From: Hominisplanchenecus faecis
GTDB taxonomy: Bacteria > Bacillota > Clostridia > Lachnospirales > Lachnospiraceae
Reading direction: 5' to 3'
Assembly (NCBI RefSeq): GCF_020687205.1
Contig: NZ_JAJEQE010000002.1
Location: 1-64,000 of the forward strand
DNA: 64,000 bases
Of the stretch, positions 24,565 to 34,141 are shown one piece after another. The position numbers and the translations under genes were made by a program. A model generated the notes under the pieces. The model had not been told where the DNA came from and made no database searches. It worked only from the letters and a program-made list of their open reading frames with translations. Within the stretch, counting starts at the first letter, position 1. Each line of letters opens with the position of its first letter.

Positions 24565-26747
24565 TATATTTCAAAAAGAGACCGTTGTTGTTTTTGACAG
24601 GTATTCTGATCTTATGGATCTTGCTCTGTCATTTTGCAGGGATTCGGGAGCAGTTTCCTTATCCGCAGTCGTTTGACGGAAAACAGGTTTCCTGCACGGG
24701 AAGAGTCTGTCAGATCGAGGCAGGAGCAGATTTCTGGTATGTATATGCAGATCATATACAGGCTGATTTTATGGAGGAGGTTTCCGAACGTCTTAAGGTT
24801 CGGGCAATTCTGGAAGAGCCAGCGGACTGTGCGTACGGAAACTGGGTGCAGATTTGCGGCAAACTGACGCTTGCAGAGGCTCCCTCAAACGATGGAGCGT
24901 TTGACCGCCTTTTTTACCAGCAGACGGAGCGTCTTTTGTTTAGTATGAAAAATGCCCGTTTAACCGTTCGGGATGGCAGGCAGAATCCGCTGTTACAGTG
25001 GATGTATGAAGTCCGCAGGATCTGTATGCGGCATCTGGAGCAGATATTTGATGAGCAGGATGCCGGAATTCTCGCAGCGATGCTACTTGGCGATAAGAGC
25101 AGGCTGGCTGAGGAGATCAGAGACTGGTATCAGGTGGGCGGCATTGCTCATGTGCTTGCGATTTCCGGACTTCATATTTCTCTGTTTGGCATGGCACTCT
25201 ATCATATCTTGCGAAAACTGGGGATCTCATTTGTGGTTTCTTCCGGGATCGCAGGCAATTTTATGTTATTTTATGCAGTTTTTACCGGTGCAGGTGTATC
25301 TACACGCCGTGTCATGATCATGTTTCTTCTTTTTCTCGGAGCACAGTGCCTTGGAAGGACGTATGATTTATTGAGTGCTCTGTCAGCAGCTGTTTTTTTA
25401 CTTCTTTTTGATTATCCCATTTTATTATTCTCATCTGGATTTCAGATGTCAGTTTCTGCTGTGGCAGCGATCGGTGGATTTTATCCGATTCTGAAAAAGC
25501 ATTACGGATCATATATCTCTTCCGGGGCGGCTATTCAGCTTTTTATGCTGCCGTGTGTTCTGTGGCATTCTTTTTCTTTTCCTCTTTACAGTGTGATGTT
25601 GAATAGTATGGTCATACCGCTGCTTCCGTTTGTTCTCGCCGGAGGCGGCAGTGCCTTGCTTTTTTCTTTTTTTTCGCTGAAAGCAGCTTCATATCCGGCA
25701 GCGGCAGTGCATGGTGTGTTAAATTTATATTCCTGTCTGTGCCGCGTATCTCTGGAACTGCCTTTTTCTCAGATGATTTTTGGAAGACCGAAACTGTGGT
25801 CGATTCTTCTGTATTATGTGATCCTGTCTGCGGGGGCTGTGTGGCTGCTTCAGAAAAAACAAAAGAAAGTCTGTTATCTGGTCTTTGTTTTCATGGCGAT
25901 TTTCTTTTTGAAGCGGACGGAGCCGAAGGCGTTTTCTGTGACCTTTCTGGATGTCGGACAGGGGGATGGGATTGTGCTAAGGGATGATACCGGTGTGACC
26001 ATGTTGTGTGACGGCGGGAGCAGCAGTGTCTCGAACGTTGGAAAATACAGAATTCTTCCGTATTTGCGGTATCATGGGATTGACCGGTTGGATTATGTGT
26101 TTTTAAGTCACATGGATATGGATCATATCAATGGAGTAAGGGAACTGCTGGAGCGTCAAACATGCAGTATTAAAATAAAAAATCTGGTATTGCCAGCCAT
26201 CAAAAATCCGGATGAGACGTACCTTGAGATTGAAAGACTGGCAGCAGGGCAGAAGATCGCCGTGCACAAAATGCGAGAGGGTGACTGTATCTGTACCCGG
26301 TCGATGATGCTTACCTGTCTTGCCCCGAAAGCTGGGGATACTTCCAAAAATAAAAACGAGACATCCATGGTGCTGCATGTAAAATACAAATCTTTTGATG
26401 TGATGCTGATGGGGGATCTGGAAAAAGAAGGGGAAAAGGATCTAATCAGAAGAAAAAAACTGCCGCAGCTTCTGGAAGGAGGAAATAAAATCGAAGTTTT
26501 AAAGGCAGGACATCATGGTTCCAAAGGAGCCACCTCAGAAGAACTGCTGGATATCCTGAAACCACAGATGGCGGTTTTGTCTTATGGAAAAGGAAATCGC
26601 TACGGGCATCCGGCACCGGAAACCATAGAACGGTTAGAAAAGGCGAACTGCCCGGCCGTTTCTACGGAAAAGTGTGGTGAAATAACATTTTTTTGCCTTA
26701 AAAATGAAAAAATTCTTGTTAGATATGGAAAAAACGTGATAAAATAA
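24561..26747 (+). CDS. comEC: ComEC/Rec2 DNA uptake channel
   Basis: The 728-residue protein combines an N-terminal DUF4131-like soluble part (30-150), the multi-spanning Competence domain (about 190-460, including GGIAHVLAISGLHISLFGMA), and a C-terminal metallo-beta-lactamase domain (470-728) with VTFLDVGQGDGIVLRDD, LSHMDMDHINGV and KAGHHGSKGAT. It forms the channel for single-stranded DNA entry in transformation. All metal motifs look intact. TTG 24561 overlaps the GerMN stop (TTGA). The next gene, dgt, starts 20 bases on. Confidence 0.94.
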   Translation: MIYFKKRPLLFLTGILILWILLCHFAGIREQFPYPQSFDGKQVSCTGRVCQIEAGADFWYVYADHIQADFMEEVSERLKVRAILEEPADCAYGNWVQICGKLTLAEAPSNDGAFDRLFYQQTERLLFSMKNARLTVRDGRQNPLLQWMYEVRRICMRHLEQIFDEQDAGILAAMLLGDKSRLAEEIRDWYQVGGIAHVLAISGLHISLFGMALYHILRKLGISFVVSSGIAGNFMLFYAVFTGAGVSTRRVMIMFLLFLGAQCLGRTYDLLSALSAAVFLLLFDYPILLFSSGFQMSVSAVAAIGGFYPILKKHYGSYISSGAAIQLFMLPCVLWHSFSFPLYSVMLNSMVIPLLPFVLAGGGSALLFSFFSLKAASYPAAAVHGVLNLYSCLCRVSLELPFSQMIFGRPKLWSILLYYVILSAGAVWLLQKKQKKVCYLVFVFMAIFFLKRTEPKAFSVTFLDVGQGDGIVLRDDTGVTMLCDGGSSSVSNVGKYRILPYLRYHGIDRLDYVFLSHMDMDHINGVRELLERQTCSIKIKNLVLPAIKNPDETYLEIERLAAGQKIAVHKMREGDCICTRSMMLTCLAPKAGDTSKNKNETSMVLHVKYKSFDVMLMGDLEKEGEKDLIRRKKLPQLLEGGNKIEVLKAGHHGSKGATSEELLDILKPQMAVLSYGKGNRYGHPAPETIERLEKANCPAVSTEKCGEITFFCLKNEKILVRYGKNVIK

Positions 26748-26767
26748 TTAGAAAGGGGGCGATTGCC

Positions 26768-27775
26768 ATGACGATTCGAGAGATGGCAGAGCAAAGAGAA
26801 GTGGCTTATTTCAGCCCGTATGCATCCCTCAGCAGCAAGTCCAGGGGACGCGACCGGGAAGAGCCGCCATGCGATATCCGTCCGGTCTATCAAAGAGACC
26901 GGGATCGTATTTTACATTCTAAAGCATTTCGCAGACTGAAGCATAAGACACAGGTTTTTCTGCTGCCGCAGGGAGATCACTACCGCACCAGGCTGACCCA
27001 CACGCTTGAGGTAGCACAAACGGCGAGGACGATCGCAAGAGCCCTGCGGATGAATGAAGATCTGGCGGAGGCGATTGCACTTGGGCATGACCTTGGGCAT
27101 ACACCGTTCGGCCATGCAGGCGAGCAGGCGTTAAATGAGATCTGCCCGTTTGGTTTTGCTCATTTTGAACAGAGTGTCCGCGTTGTAGAACTTCTTGAGA
27201 AGAACGGAAAAGGTCTGAATCTGACCTGGGAAGTCCGTGACGGGATCCGAAATCACAGAACGTCCGGTCATCCTTCCACGCTGGAAGGAAAGATCGTACG
27301 GCTTTCAGATAAAATCGCATACATCAATCACGACATTGATGATGCATTGCGTGCCGGGATTTTAAAAGAAGCAGATGTTCCGGCAGAATACCGGGAAGTT
27401 TTGGGTGATACGATCCGGGAACGTTTAAATGCTCTGATCCACGATATTGTGATCCACAGTCAGGGCAAAGATGACATTGTCATGTCACCGGAGATGGAAA
27501 AGGCGATGCGGGGAATGCGGAACTTCCTGTTTGAGAATGTGTATCACAATCCGCTGGCAAAAAGAGAAGAAAAAAAGGTCCGGCATCTTTTACAGGAACT
27601 TTATCAGTACTATATCGAGCATCCTCTGGAACTGTCAGAGGAATATTTAAACCTGATGGATGAGGGACAGGAGAAAGAGCGGGTTGTCTGTGATTACATA
27701 GCAGGGATGACCGATCAGTATGCCATGCAGGCGTTTGCAGACCTTTATATTCCGAAGGCATGGCCGGTAAAATGA
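26768..27775 (+). CDS. dgt: Deoxyguanosinetriphosphate triphosphohydrolase-like HD protein
   Basis: The 335-residue HD-domain enzyme removes triphosphate from dNTPs. It has the N-terminal SPYASLSSKSRGRDR and FRRLKHKTQVF motifs, HTLEV, and the metal HD pair in ALGHDLGHTPFGH (about residues 115-122), with Asp of LSDKIAYINHD completing the set. It precedes dnaG and rpoD, a position conserved in clostridia. Confidence 0.93.
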   Translation: MTIREMAEQREVAYFSPYASLSSKSRGRDREEPPCDIRPVYQRDRDRILHSKAFRRLKHKTQVFLLPQGDHYRTRLTHTLEVAQTARTIARALRMNEDLAEAIALGHDLGHTPFGHAGEQALNEICPFGFAHFEQSVRVVELLEKNGKGLNLTWEVRDGIRNHRTSGHPSTLEGKIVRLSDKIAYINHDIDDALRAGILKEADVPAEYREVLGDTIRERLNALIHDIVIHSQGKDDIVMSPEMEKAMRGMRNFLFENVYHNPLAKREEKKVRHLLQELYQYYIEHPLELSEEYLNLMDEGQEKERVVCDYIAGMTDQYAMQAFADLYIPKAWPVK

Positions 27776-27800
27776 ATAAGCAGGAAATAAGGAGATAGGT

Positions 27801-29579
27801 ATGTATTATCCGGAAGAACTGGTCGAAGAGATCAGAGAGAGAAACGATATTGTCGAAGTGATCGGCACTTATGTCAAGCTTCAGAAAAAAGGAAGCTCTT
27901 ATTTTGGACTTTGTCCATTTCATAATGAAAAATCCCCATCTTTTTCGGTAAGTCCGGACAAACAGATGTACTATTGTTTCGGATGTGGAGCAGGCGGCAA
28001 TGTATTTACGTTCATTATGGAATATGAGAATTACAGTTTTCCGGAGGCACTGAAATACCTGGCAGACCGGGTCGGGATCAAGCTTCCGGAGCGGGAATAT
28101 TCAGAGGAAGAAAAAAGACAGCAGGATCTCCGCATGCAGGTGCTGGAAATAAACAAGATGGCAGCCAACTATTTTTATTATCAGCTTCGTACGGAGAGCG
28201 GGGCTCAGGCTATGCAGTACCTGAAAAGCAGACAGCTGGATGATGAGACAATCAAACGGTTTGCACTTGGATATTCCAGCAAATACAGCAGCAATCTATA
28301 TCAGTATTTTAAAAGCAAAAAAATATCCGATGAATTATTAAAAGAATCCGGGCTGTTTAATGTGGATGAAAAAAATGGCATGTACGATAAATTCTGGAAT
28401 CGTGTCATCTTTCCGATTCTGGATGTCAACAACCGTGTGATCGGTTTCGGAGGCCGTGTGATGGGAGACGGCAAGCCTAAATATTTAAATTCGCCGGAGA
28501 CGATCGTTTTCGATAAAAGCCGCAATCTGTACGGACTGAACATTGCAAGAACAGCAAGGAAAAAGTATCTGCTGGTTTGTGAAGGATATATGGATGTGAT
28601 CTCCATGCATCAGGCGGGATTTTCAAATGCAGTGGCATCGCTTGGAACGGCTCTGACGGAGAAGCATGCCACACTTCTGAAACGTTATACGGACGAAGTA
28701 ATCCTGACGTACGACAGTGACGATGCCGGTGTGCGTGCCGCACTGAGGGCGATACCGATCGTAAAACGTGCAGGACTCAGGGCAAGAGTGCTGCATATGA
28801 ATCCTTATAAAGACCCGGATGAATTTATCAAAACCCTTGGGGCAGAGAAGTTTCAGGAACGCATTGATCAGGCGGAAAACAGTTTTATGTTTGAAATTTC
28901 CGTGTTGGAGAGAAATTATGACATGAAAGACCCGGAAGGAAAAACTTCTTTTTTCCAGGCGGTATCGGAAAAACTGATGGAGTTTGAGCAGGAGCTGGAA
29001 CGTGAAAATTATATTCAGGCAGTCGCAGAGAAATATCATATCGGATTTGACAATTTAAGAAAAATGGTGAATCGCAGTGCGATGCGTGCAATCGGCAGGG
29101 AAGTACCGAAAAGTGCTGTGGACCGAGAACGAAAAGAAATCCGGAAAAAAAGTCAGGATGACGGCATGAAACAGTCACAGAGACTGATGCTGACCTGGCT
29201 GATTGATAAAAAAGGATTGTATGCAAAAGTAAAACCATACCTGGATGCGGATGATTTCACAGAAGATCTTTATCATCAGGCGGCACAGCTTTTGTTTGAA
29301 CAGCTTGAAAAGAGCGAGCTGAATCCGGCAAGGATCATCAATCATTTTGAAGATCCGGAAACACAGAAAGAAGTCGCATCGTTATTCCATGCCAAGTTAA
29401 ACCTGCAGTCGCAGGCGGAATTTGACAAAGCATTGAATGAAACACTGCGAAAGATTATCAACAACAGTATTGAATTTCGAACGAAAAACATGAATCCGGC
29501 AGATATTGCGGGATTGCAGAAAATCTTACTGGACAGAAAGAAAGTTCAGGATATGCCGAAGATCACATATCAGATGTGA
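27801..29579 (+). CDS. dnaG: DNA primase
   Basis: The 592-residue primase has a CHC2 zinc finger (C38, H41, C59, C62), the RNA polymerase/TOPRIM core (about 250-340) with LLVCEGYMDVISM and LTYDSDDAG, and a C-terminal helicase-interaction region. It lays RNA primers at the fork. The ATG is preceded by AAGGAGATAG. It is followed after 133 bases by rpoD, the classical macromolecular synthesis order. The gap holds a faint repeat-A-like GCATCAGATGGGAG at about 29623. Confidence 0.97.
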   Translation: MYYPEELVEEIRERNDIVEVIGTYVKLQKKGSSYFGLCPFHNEKSPSFSVSPDKQMYYCFGCGAGGNVFTFIMEYENYSFPEALKYLADRVGIKLPEREYSEEEKRQQDLRMQVLEINKMAANYFYYQLRTESGAQAMQYLKSRQLDDETIKRFALGYSSKYSSNLYQYFKSKKISDELLKESGLFNVDEKNGMYDKFWNRVIFPILDVNNRVIGFGGRVMGDGKPKYLNSPETIVFDKSRNLYGLNIARTARKKYLLVCEGYMDVISMHQAGFSNAVASLGTALTEKHATLLKRYTDEVILTYDSDDAGVRAALRAIPIVKRAGLRARVLHMNPYKDPDEFIKTLGAEKFQERIDQAENSFMFEISVLERNYDMKDPEGKTSFFQAVSEKLMEFEQELERENYIQAVAEKYHIGFDNLRKMVNRSAMRAIGREVPKSAVDRERKEIRKKSQDDGMKQSQRLMLTWLIDKKGLYAKVKPYLDADDFTEDLYHQAAQLLFEQLEKSELNPARIINHFEDPETQKEVASLFHAKLNLQSQAEFDKALNETLRKIINNSIEFRTKNMNPADIAGLQKILLDRKKVQDMPKITYQM

Positions 29580-29712
29580 GATGAATCCTGCATCCACAGG
29601 CGGCAGCAGCAAGACAGCACAGGCATCAGATGGGAGCATAGTCAGCTGTATATTTTCCGGTATTGGGGAAAAAATATAGGAAAGATACGGCACTTGAAAG
29701 AAGGTGGATCAG

Positions 29713-30810
29713 ATGGAGGAACACAGCAAAGAATTTTTGGAGAAATTAAAAGGACTGCTTGCATTTGCAAAGGAACATAAAAATGCACTGGAACATCAGG
29801 AAATCGTAGATTATTTTAAAGGAATTTCGCTTACCGAGACACAGAGCGAAAAAATCCTGGACTATCTGGATGAGCATGGCGTGGATGTTCTCAGGCAGAA
29901 AGATGCAGATGCCCTGGAAGATCTGGAAGAGGAAGAAGAAGTCGATGTTTCGGAAGCGGCACTGGAAGTTCCGGAAGGGATCAGTACCGATGATCCGGTA
30001 CGGATGTATTTAAAAGAGATCGGCAAGATCCCGCTGCTTACCGCAGATGAAGAGATTGAGCTGGCAAAGCGGATGGAAAAGGGAGATCCGGAAGCCAAAA
30101 AAAGACTTGCCGAGTCCAATCTTCGTCTGGTAGTAAGCATTGCAAAACGTTATACCGGACGCGGAATGCAGTTTCTGGATCTGATCCAGGAGGGAAACTT
30201 AGGTCTGATCAAGGCTGTTGAGAAATTTGACTATAAAAAAGGTTATAAATTCAGTACCTATGCGACCTGGTGGATCCGTCAGGCGATTACCAGGGCGATC
30301 GCAGATCAGGCGAGAACGATCCGGATTCCGGTGCACATGGTAGAGACGATCAACCGCACGATCCGCACGTCCAGACAGCTCACACAGTCGCTTGGCCGTG
30401 AACCAAGTGCGGCAGAGATTGCGGAAGTGATGAAGATGCCGGTGCAGCGTGTGGAAGAGATTCTCAAGATCGCCATGGACCCGATCTCGCTGGAAACGCC
30501 GGTCGGGGAAGAGGATGACACACATCTTGGCGATTTTATCAAAGACAACAAAAGCGAAGTGCCGGCCGATGCTGCAGCGTATACGCTTTTGCAGGAGCAG
30601 CTGGATGAAGTCATGCAGACGCTGACAGACCGGGAAAAGAAAGTACTGGCTCTGAGATTTGGGCTGGAAGATGGAAGAAGCCGGACACTTGAGGAAGTCG
30701 GAAAAGAGTTCCATGTCACAAGGGAACGCATCCGGCAGATCGAGGCGAAGGCTTTGCGGAAACTGCGGCATCCGAGCCGCAGCCGGAAATTAAAAGATTA
30801 TCTTGATTAA
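29713..30810 (+). CDS. rpoD: Primary sigma factor SigA/RpoD
   Basis: The 365-residue protein has region 1.1-like N-terminus, region 1.2 ([17 protein letters not shown]), region 2 ([33 protein letters not shown]), region 3 and region 4 with the -35 helix ([20 protein letters not shown]). Length matches the housekeeping sigma of clostridia. The start ATG 29713 follows AAGGTGG; GTG 29704 is inside that box and not preferred. Confidence 0.97.
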   Translation: MEEHSKEFLEKLKGLLAFAKEHKNALEHQEIVDYFKGISLTETQSEKILDYLDEHGVDVLRQKDADALEDLEEEEEVDVSEAALEVPEGISTDDPVRMYLKEIGKIPLLTADEEIELAKRMEKGDPEAKKRLAESNLRLVVSIAKRYTGRGMQFLDLIQEGNLGLIKAVEKFDYKKGYKFSTYATWWIRQAITRAIADQARTIRIPVHMVETINRTIRTSRQLTQSLGREPSAAEIAEVMKMPVQRVEEILKIAMDPISLETPVGEEDDTHLGDFIKDNKSEVPADAAAYTLLQEQLDEVMQTLTDREKKVLALRFGLEDGRSRTLEEVGKEFHVTRERIRQIEAKALRKLRHPSRSRKLKDYLD

Positions 30811-30821
30811 GGAGAACAGAT

Positions 30822-31538
30822 ATGCAGTTATCAGACAGACTGCAGGCGGTTGCTTCCATGGTAACAGAAAACAGCCGTCTGGCAGACGTGGGAACAGACC
30901 ACGGATACATACCGATTTATTTATGTGAGATGGGAAAGATCCCGTCAGCGATTGCCATGGATGTAAAAAAGGGACCGCTTCTGCGGGCTAAGATGAATAT
31001 TGAGCGTTACCATATGCAGGAGAAGATCAGGACACGTTTATCTGACGGCGTTTTGAAATTAAATCCGGACGAGGCGGACAGCGTGGTGATTGCGGGCATG
31101 GGTGGAACACTCGTCATGAAAATTTTAGAAGAAGGCAAAAAAGTACTGGTGGACGTAAAAGAGCTGGTTTTGCAGCCGCAGTCTGACATTGATAAGGTGC
31201 GAAAATATCTGTATGAAAATGACTACGTGATCACAGCAGAAAAGATGGTATGCGAGGAAGAAAAATACTATCCGATGATGCATGTGCAGCACGGACATAT
31301 GGAAGAACTTGCAGACATAGAATGGAAATATGGAGCTTTTTTATTAAAAGAAAAGAATCCGGTTCTTGGCTCTTTTCTGAAAAAAGAAGAGACCACGCTG
31401 ACTGGTGTGTTTCAGAATTTAAGGCAGCAGCCCAAAGAGAGGGTGAAAGAGCGTATTTTGGAAATAGAGGCGTTGCTTGCCCTGAACCGGAAAGCACAGA
31501 AATGGATGAAAACAGAAGAGGAGTGTGAGAAGGCATGA
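30822..31538 (+). CDS. trmK: tRNA (adenine(22)-N1)-methyltransferase
   Basis: The 238-residue TrmK-family methyltransferase modifies A22 in tRNA. The SAM-binding motif is VGTDHGYIPIYL (about residue 24-35), followed by AMDVKKGPL and the active-site motif IAGMGGTLVMKIL (about 88-100). The location after rpoD and before the Nif3-like gene is the usual Firmicutes order. It overlaps the next gene by four bases (ATGA). Confidence 0.95.
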   Translation: MQLSDRLQAVASMVTENSRLADVGTDHGYIPIYLCEMGKIPSAIAMDVKKGPLLRAKMNIERYHMQEKIRTRLSDGVLKLNPDEADSVVIAGMGGTLVMKILEEGKKVLVDVKELVLQPQSDIDKVRKYLYENDYVITAEKMVCEEEKYYPMMHVQHGHMEELADIEWKYGAFLLKEKNPVLGSFLKKEETTLTGVFQNLRQQPKERVKERILEIEALLALNRKAQKWMKTEEECEKA

Positions 31539-32320
31539 TCTGCCGGGAGCTGATTGAATTACTGGAGAAAAAATATCCGCCATCCATCGCAGAATCCTGG
31601 GATAATCCGGGACTGCAGGTGGGAAGCTATGAGAAAGAGATCAAGAGCATTTATATCGCACTGGATGCGACCGGAGAAGTGATCCGCCATGCCATCGATG
31701 CAAAAGCAGATCTGCTGCTGACGCATCATCCGATGCTGATGTATGGACTGAAAAAAATAAATGACGGTGATTTTTACGGACGGCGTGTGCTGGAACTGAT
31801 AAAGCATGACATCGCTTATTATGCAATGCATACCAATTATGACATCGTGGAGATGGCACCGTTAGCAGCCAGGATGCTTGCGTTGAAGGATGCACAGATC
31901 ATGGAGAAAACCTGTGTGCTTCCGGATGGACGTGAAGGCGGTTTTGGTATGGCAGGCGAACTGCCAAAAGAGATGACACTGCTTCAGTGTGCAGAGTATG
32001 TAAAAGATGTTTTTCAGATACCGGATGTGAAGATTTTCGGAAATCCGGAAACAGTTCTGAACCGTGCGGCGGTTCTTCCGGGCTCCGGGAAGAGTATGAC
32101 GGCAGATGCCCTCCGAAATGGGGCAGAAGTTTATATCACCGGAGATTTTGGCCATCACGATGGGATTGATGCTGTAGACCAGGGACTGAATGTGATCGAT
32201 GCCGGTCATTATGGCATTGAACATATTTTTATCGGACAAATGGCAGAAGAATTAAAGGAGCGTTTTCCTGAAATGGAAATCTGTACAGAGCCGATCCGAC
32301 ATCCGTTTTTGATGGTGTAG
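31535..32320 (+). CDS. Nif3-like dinuclear metal protein
   Basis: The 261-residue protein has Nif3/YqfO family motifs: WDNPGLQVG, LLTHHPMLMYG (metal His pair), AYYAMHTNYD and, near the C-terminus, VIDAGHYGIEHI. Members form hexamers with two metals; the reaction is not established, although a GTP cyclohydrolase I-like role was once proposed. It is translationally coupled to trmK. Confidence 0.92.
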   Translation: MICRELIELLEKKYPPSIAESWDNPGLQVGSYEKEIKSIYIALDATGEVIRHAIDAKADLLLTHHPMLMYGLKKINDGDFYGRRVLELIKHDIAYYAMHTNYDIVEMAPLAARMLALKDAQIMEKTCVLPDGREGGFGMAGELPKEMTLLQCAEYVKDVFQIPDVKIFGNPETVLNRAAVLPGSGKSMTADALRNGAEVYITGDFGHHDGIDAVDQGLNVIDAGHYGIEHIFIGQMAEELKERFPEMEICTEPIRHPFLMV

Positions 32321-32409
32321 ATAAGTTTTCGGAGAATTTCAAGTCACAGAACGGAATCTTCCGGTATCGATGACAATGTGATCTGTAAAAATGATCAGGA
32401 GGTGGTTTG

Positions 32410-34083
32410 ATGATGGAGAAAGAATATATTCAGGTTTCTTTTGAAAATGGAAACATAGAAAGGAAAAGCTATCCGGCGGGTATACGGCTGCTTGATCTTG
32501 CAAAGGAATATCAGAAGGAGGATGATATTGTTCTTGCAAAGGTCAACGGGCGGCTGCGGGAACTGTACCTGCAATTAACGGAGGACTGCCGCATTTCTTT
32601 TATCACAACAAGGCAGCAGGAAGGGATGGCGGCCTACAGGAGGAGTATGACGCTGCTTTTGCTGAAGGCACTCTACCATCAGGCAGGGCATGAACACATC
32701 CACAGAGTTGGGATCCATTTTTCCGTCAGCAGCGGATATTACTGTACGGTCGACGGTGATGTGACACTGGATCAGGATTTTCTTGATAAAGTGGAAGCCA
32801 GAATGAGGGAACTGGTTGCCCAGAAAGTGCCGATCGACAAAAAAACGATCGGTACGGACGATGCGATCGCATTGTTCTCGCACTACGGGATGAAAGACAA
32901 AGAAAAATTGTTTCATTACCGCCGGGCTTCCAAAGTCAATATCTATGATATGGGCGGTTTCGAAGATTATTATTATGGCTACATGATTCCGGACACTTCT
33001 TATCTGGGAGCGTTTTCCCTGCATTTGTATGAGGACGGATTTGTACTTCAGATGCCACAGCGGAAAGATCCGAAGACGGTTCCGGCCTTTGAGCCGGAGA
33101 ACAAAATGTTCCGTGTTCGAAAAGAATCGCTCAAATGGGGAGAGATGCTCGAAATTCCTACCGTAGGATTACTGAATGATTATATTGTGCACCATGGCAT
33201 CCATGACCTGATCCTGATCCAGGAGGCACTTCAGGAAAAGAAAATTGCGGAGATTGCCGGAAAGATCGCCGAAAATCCAGATAAAAAGATCATTATGATC
33301 GCCGGTCCGTCTTCTTCCGGAAAGACGACCTTTTCTCATCGGCTTTCGATCCAGCTTTCCGCACACGGACTGAGACCGCATCCGATCCCGGTGGATAACT
33401 ATTTTGTAAACCGGGAAGACACACCGGTGGATGAAGATGGGAAACCAAACTACGAATGTCTGGAAGCCATCGATGTTCAGCAGTTTAACGATGACATGAA
33501 CGCACTGCTTGCAGGAAAGAGCGTGCATCTGCCTGTTTTTGATTTTGTGAGCGGCAAACGCATGTACAGTGAAAAAGAGACAAAACTTGGAAAAGAGGAT
33601 ATTCTGGTGATCGAAGGCATTCACTGCCTGAATGATCAGTTGTCCTTTGCACTGCCAAAAGAAAATAAATTCAAGATTTATGTCAGTGCCCTGACGCAGC
33701 TCAACGTCGATGAACATAACCGTGTTCCGACTACAGACGGAAGACTGCTTCGAAGGATTGTACGCGATGCCAGGACGCGGGGAACGACGGCAAAAGCAAC
33801 GATCAGCATGTGGCCGTCGGTGCGAAGAGGAGAAGAGTCCTATATTTTTCCTTATCAGGAGCAGGCAGATGTGATGTTCAATTCAGCACTGATCTATGAA
33901 CTGGCTGTTCTGAAGATGTATGCAGAGCCGCTTTTGTTTGGCATTGGAAGAGAGGAACCGGAATACCAGGAAGCGAAACGCCTCTTAAAATTTTTGGACT
34001 ATTTTGTGGGAATCCCAAGCGAGAGCGTGCCGATGAATTCTATCTTAAGAGAGTTTATCGGGGGCGGATGTTTTCAGATATAA
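32410..34083 (+). CDS. Nucleoside kinase with TGS- and ThrRS-like N-terminal domains
   Basis: The 557-residue protein joins an N-terminal TGS-like part (1-65), a domain resembling the second additional domain of threonyl-tRNA synthetase (70-190), and a uridine kinase/phosphoribulokinase-type P-loop domain (about 275-500) with IAGPSSSGKTTF, PVDNYFV and VIEGIHCLND. This fusion is common in clostridia and is annotated as a nucleoside kinase; the exact nucleoside is unknown. The start has AGGAGGTGG; ATG 32413 is an equal option. Confidence 0.85.
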   Translation: MMEKEYIQVSFENGNIERKSYPAGIRLLDLAKEYQKEDDIVLAKVNGRLRELYLQLTEDCRISFITTRQQEGMAAYRRSMTLLLLKALYHQAGHEHIHRVGIHFSVSSGYYCTVDGDVTLDQDFLDKVEARMRELVAQKVPIDKKTIGTDDAIALFSHYGMKDKEKLFHYRRASKVNIYDMGGFEDYYYGYMIPDTSYLGAFSLHLYEDGFVLQMPQRKDPKTVPAFEPENKMFRVRKESLKWGEMLEIPTVGLLNDYIVHHGIHDLILIQEALQEKKIAEIAGKIAENPDKKIIMIAGPSSSGKTTFSHRLSIQLSAHGLRPHPIPVDNYFVNREDTPVDEDGKPNYECLEAIDVQQFNDDMNALLAGKSVHLPVFDFVSGKRMYSEKETKLGKEDILVIEGIHCLNDQLSFALPKENKFKIYVSALTQLNVDEHNRVPTTDGRLLRRIVRDARTRGTTAKATISMWPSVRRGEESYIFPYQEQADVMFNSALIYELAVLKMYAEPLLFGIGREEPEYQEAKRLLKFLDYFVGIPSESVPMNSILREFIGGGCFQI

Positions 34084-34135
34084 CAAAAACCATGGAAGTG
34101 ACAAATATTGTCTTTTCCATGGCTTTTCTTTTTCT
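34084..34135. terminator. Bidirectional terminator between convergent genes
   Basis: CCATGGAA pairs with TTCCATGG, with an inner GACAA/TTGTC stem, flanked by A- and T-runs on the two sides, so it can serve both the kinase gene and the sulfatase gene. Confidence 0.8.
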
Positions 34136-34141
34136 CTTACA

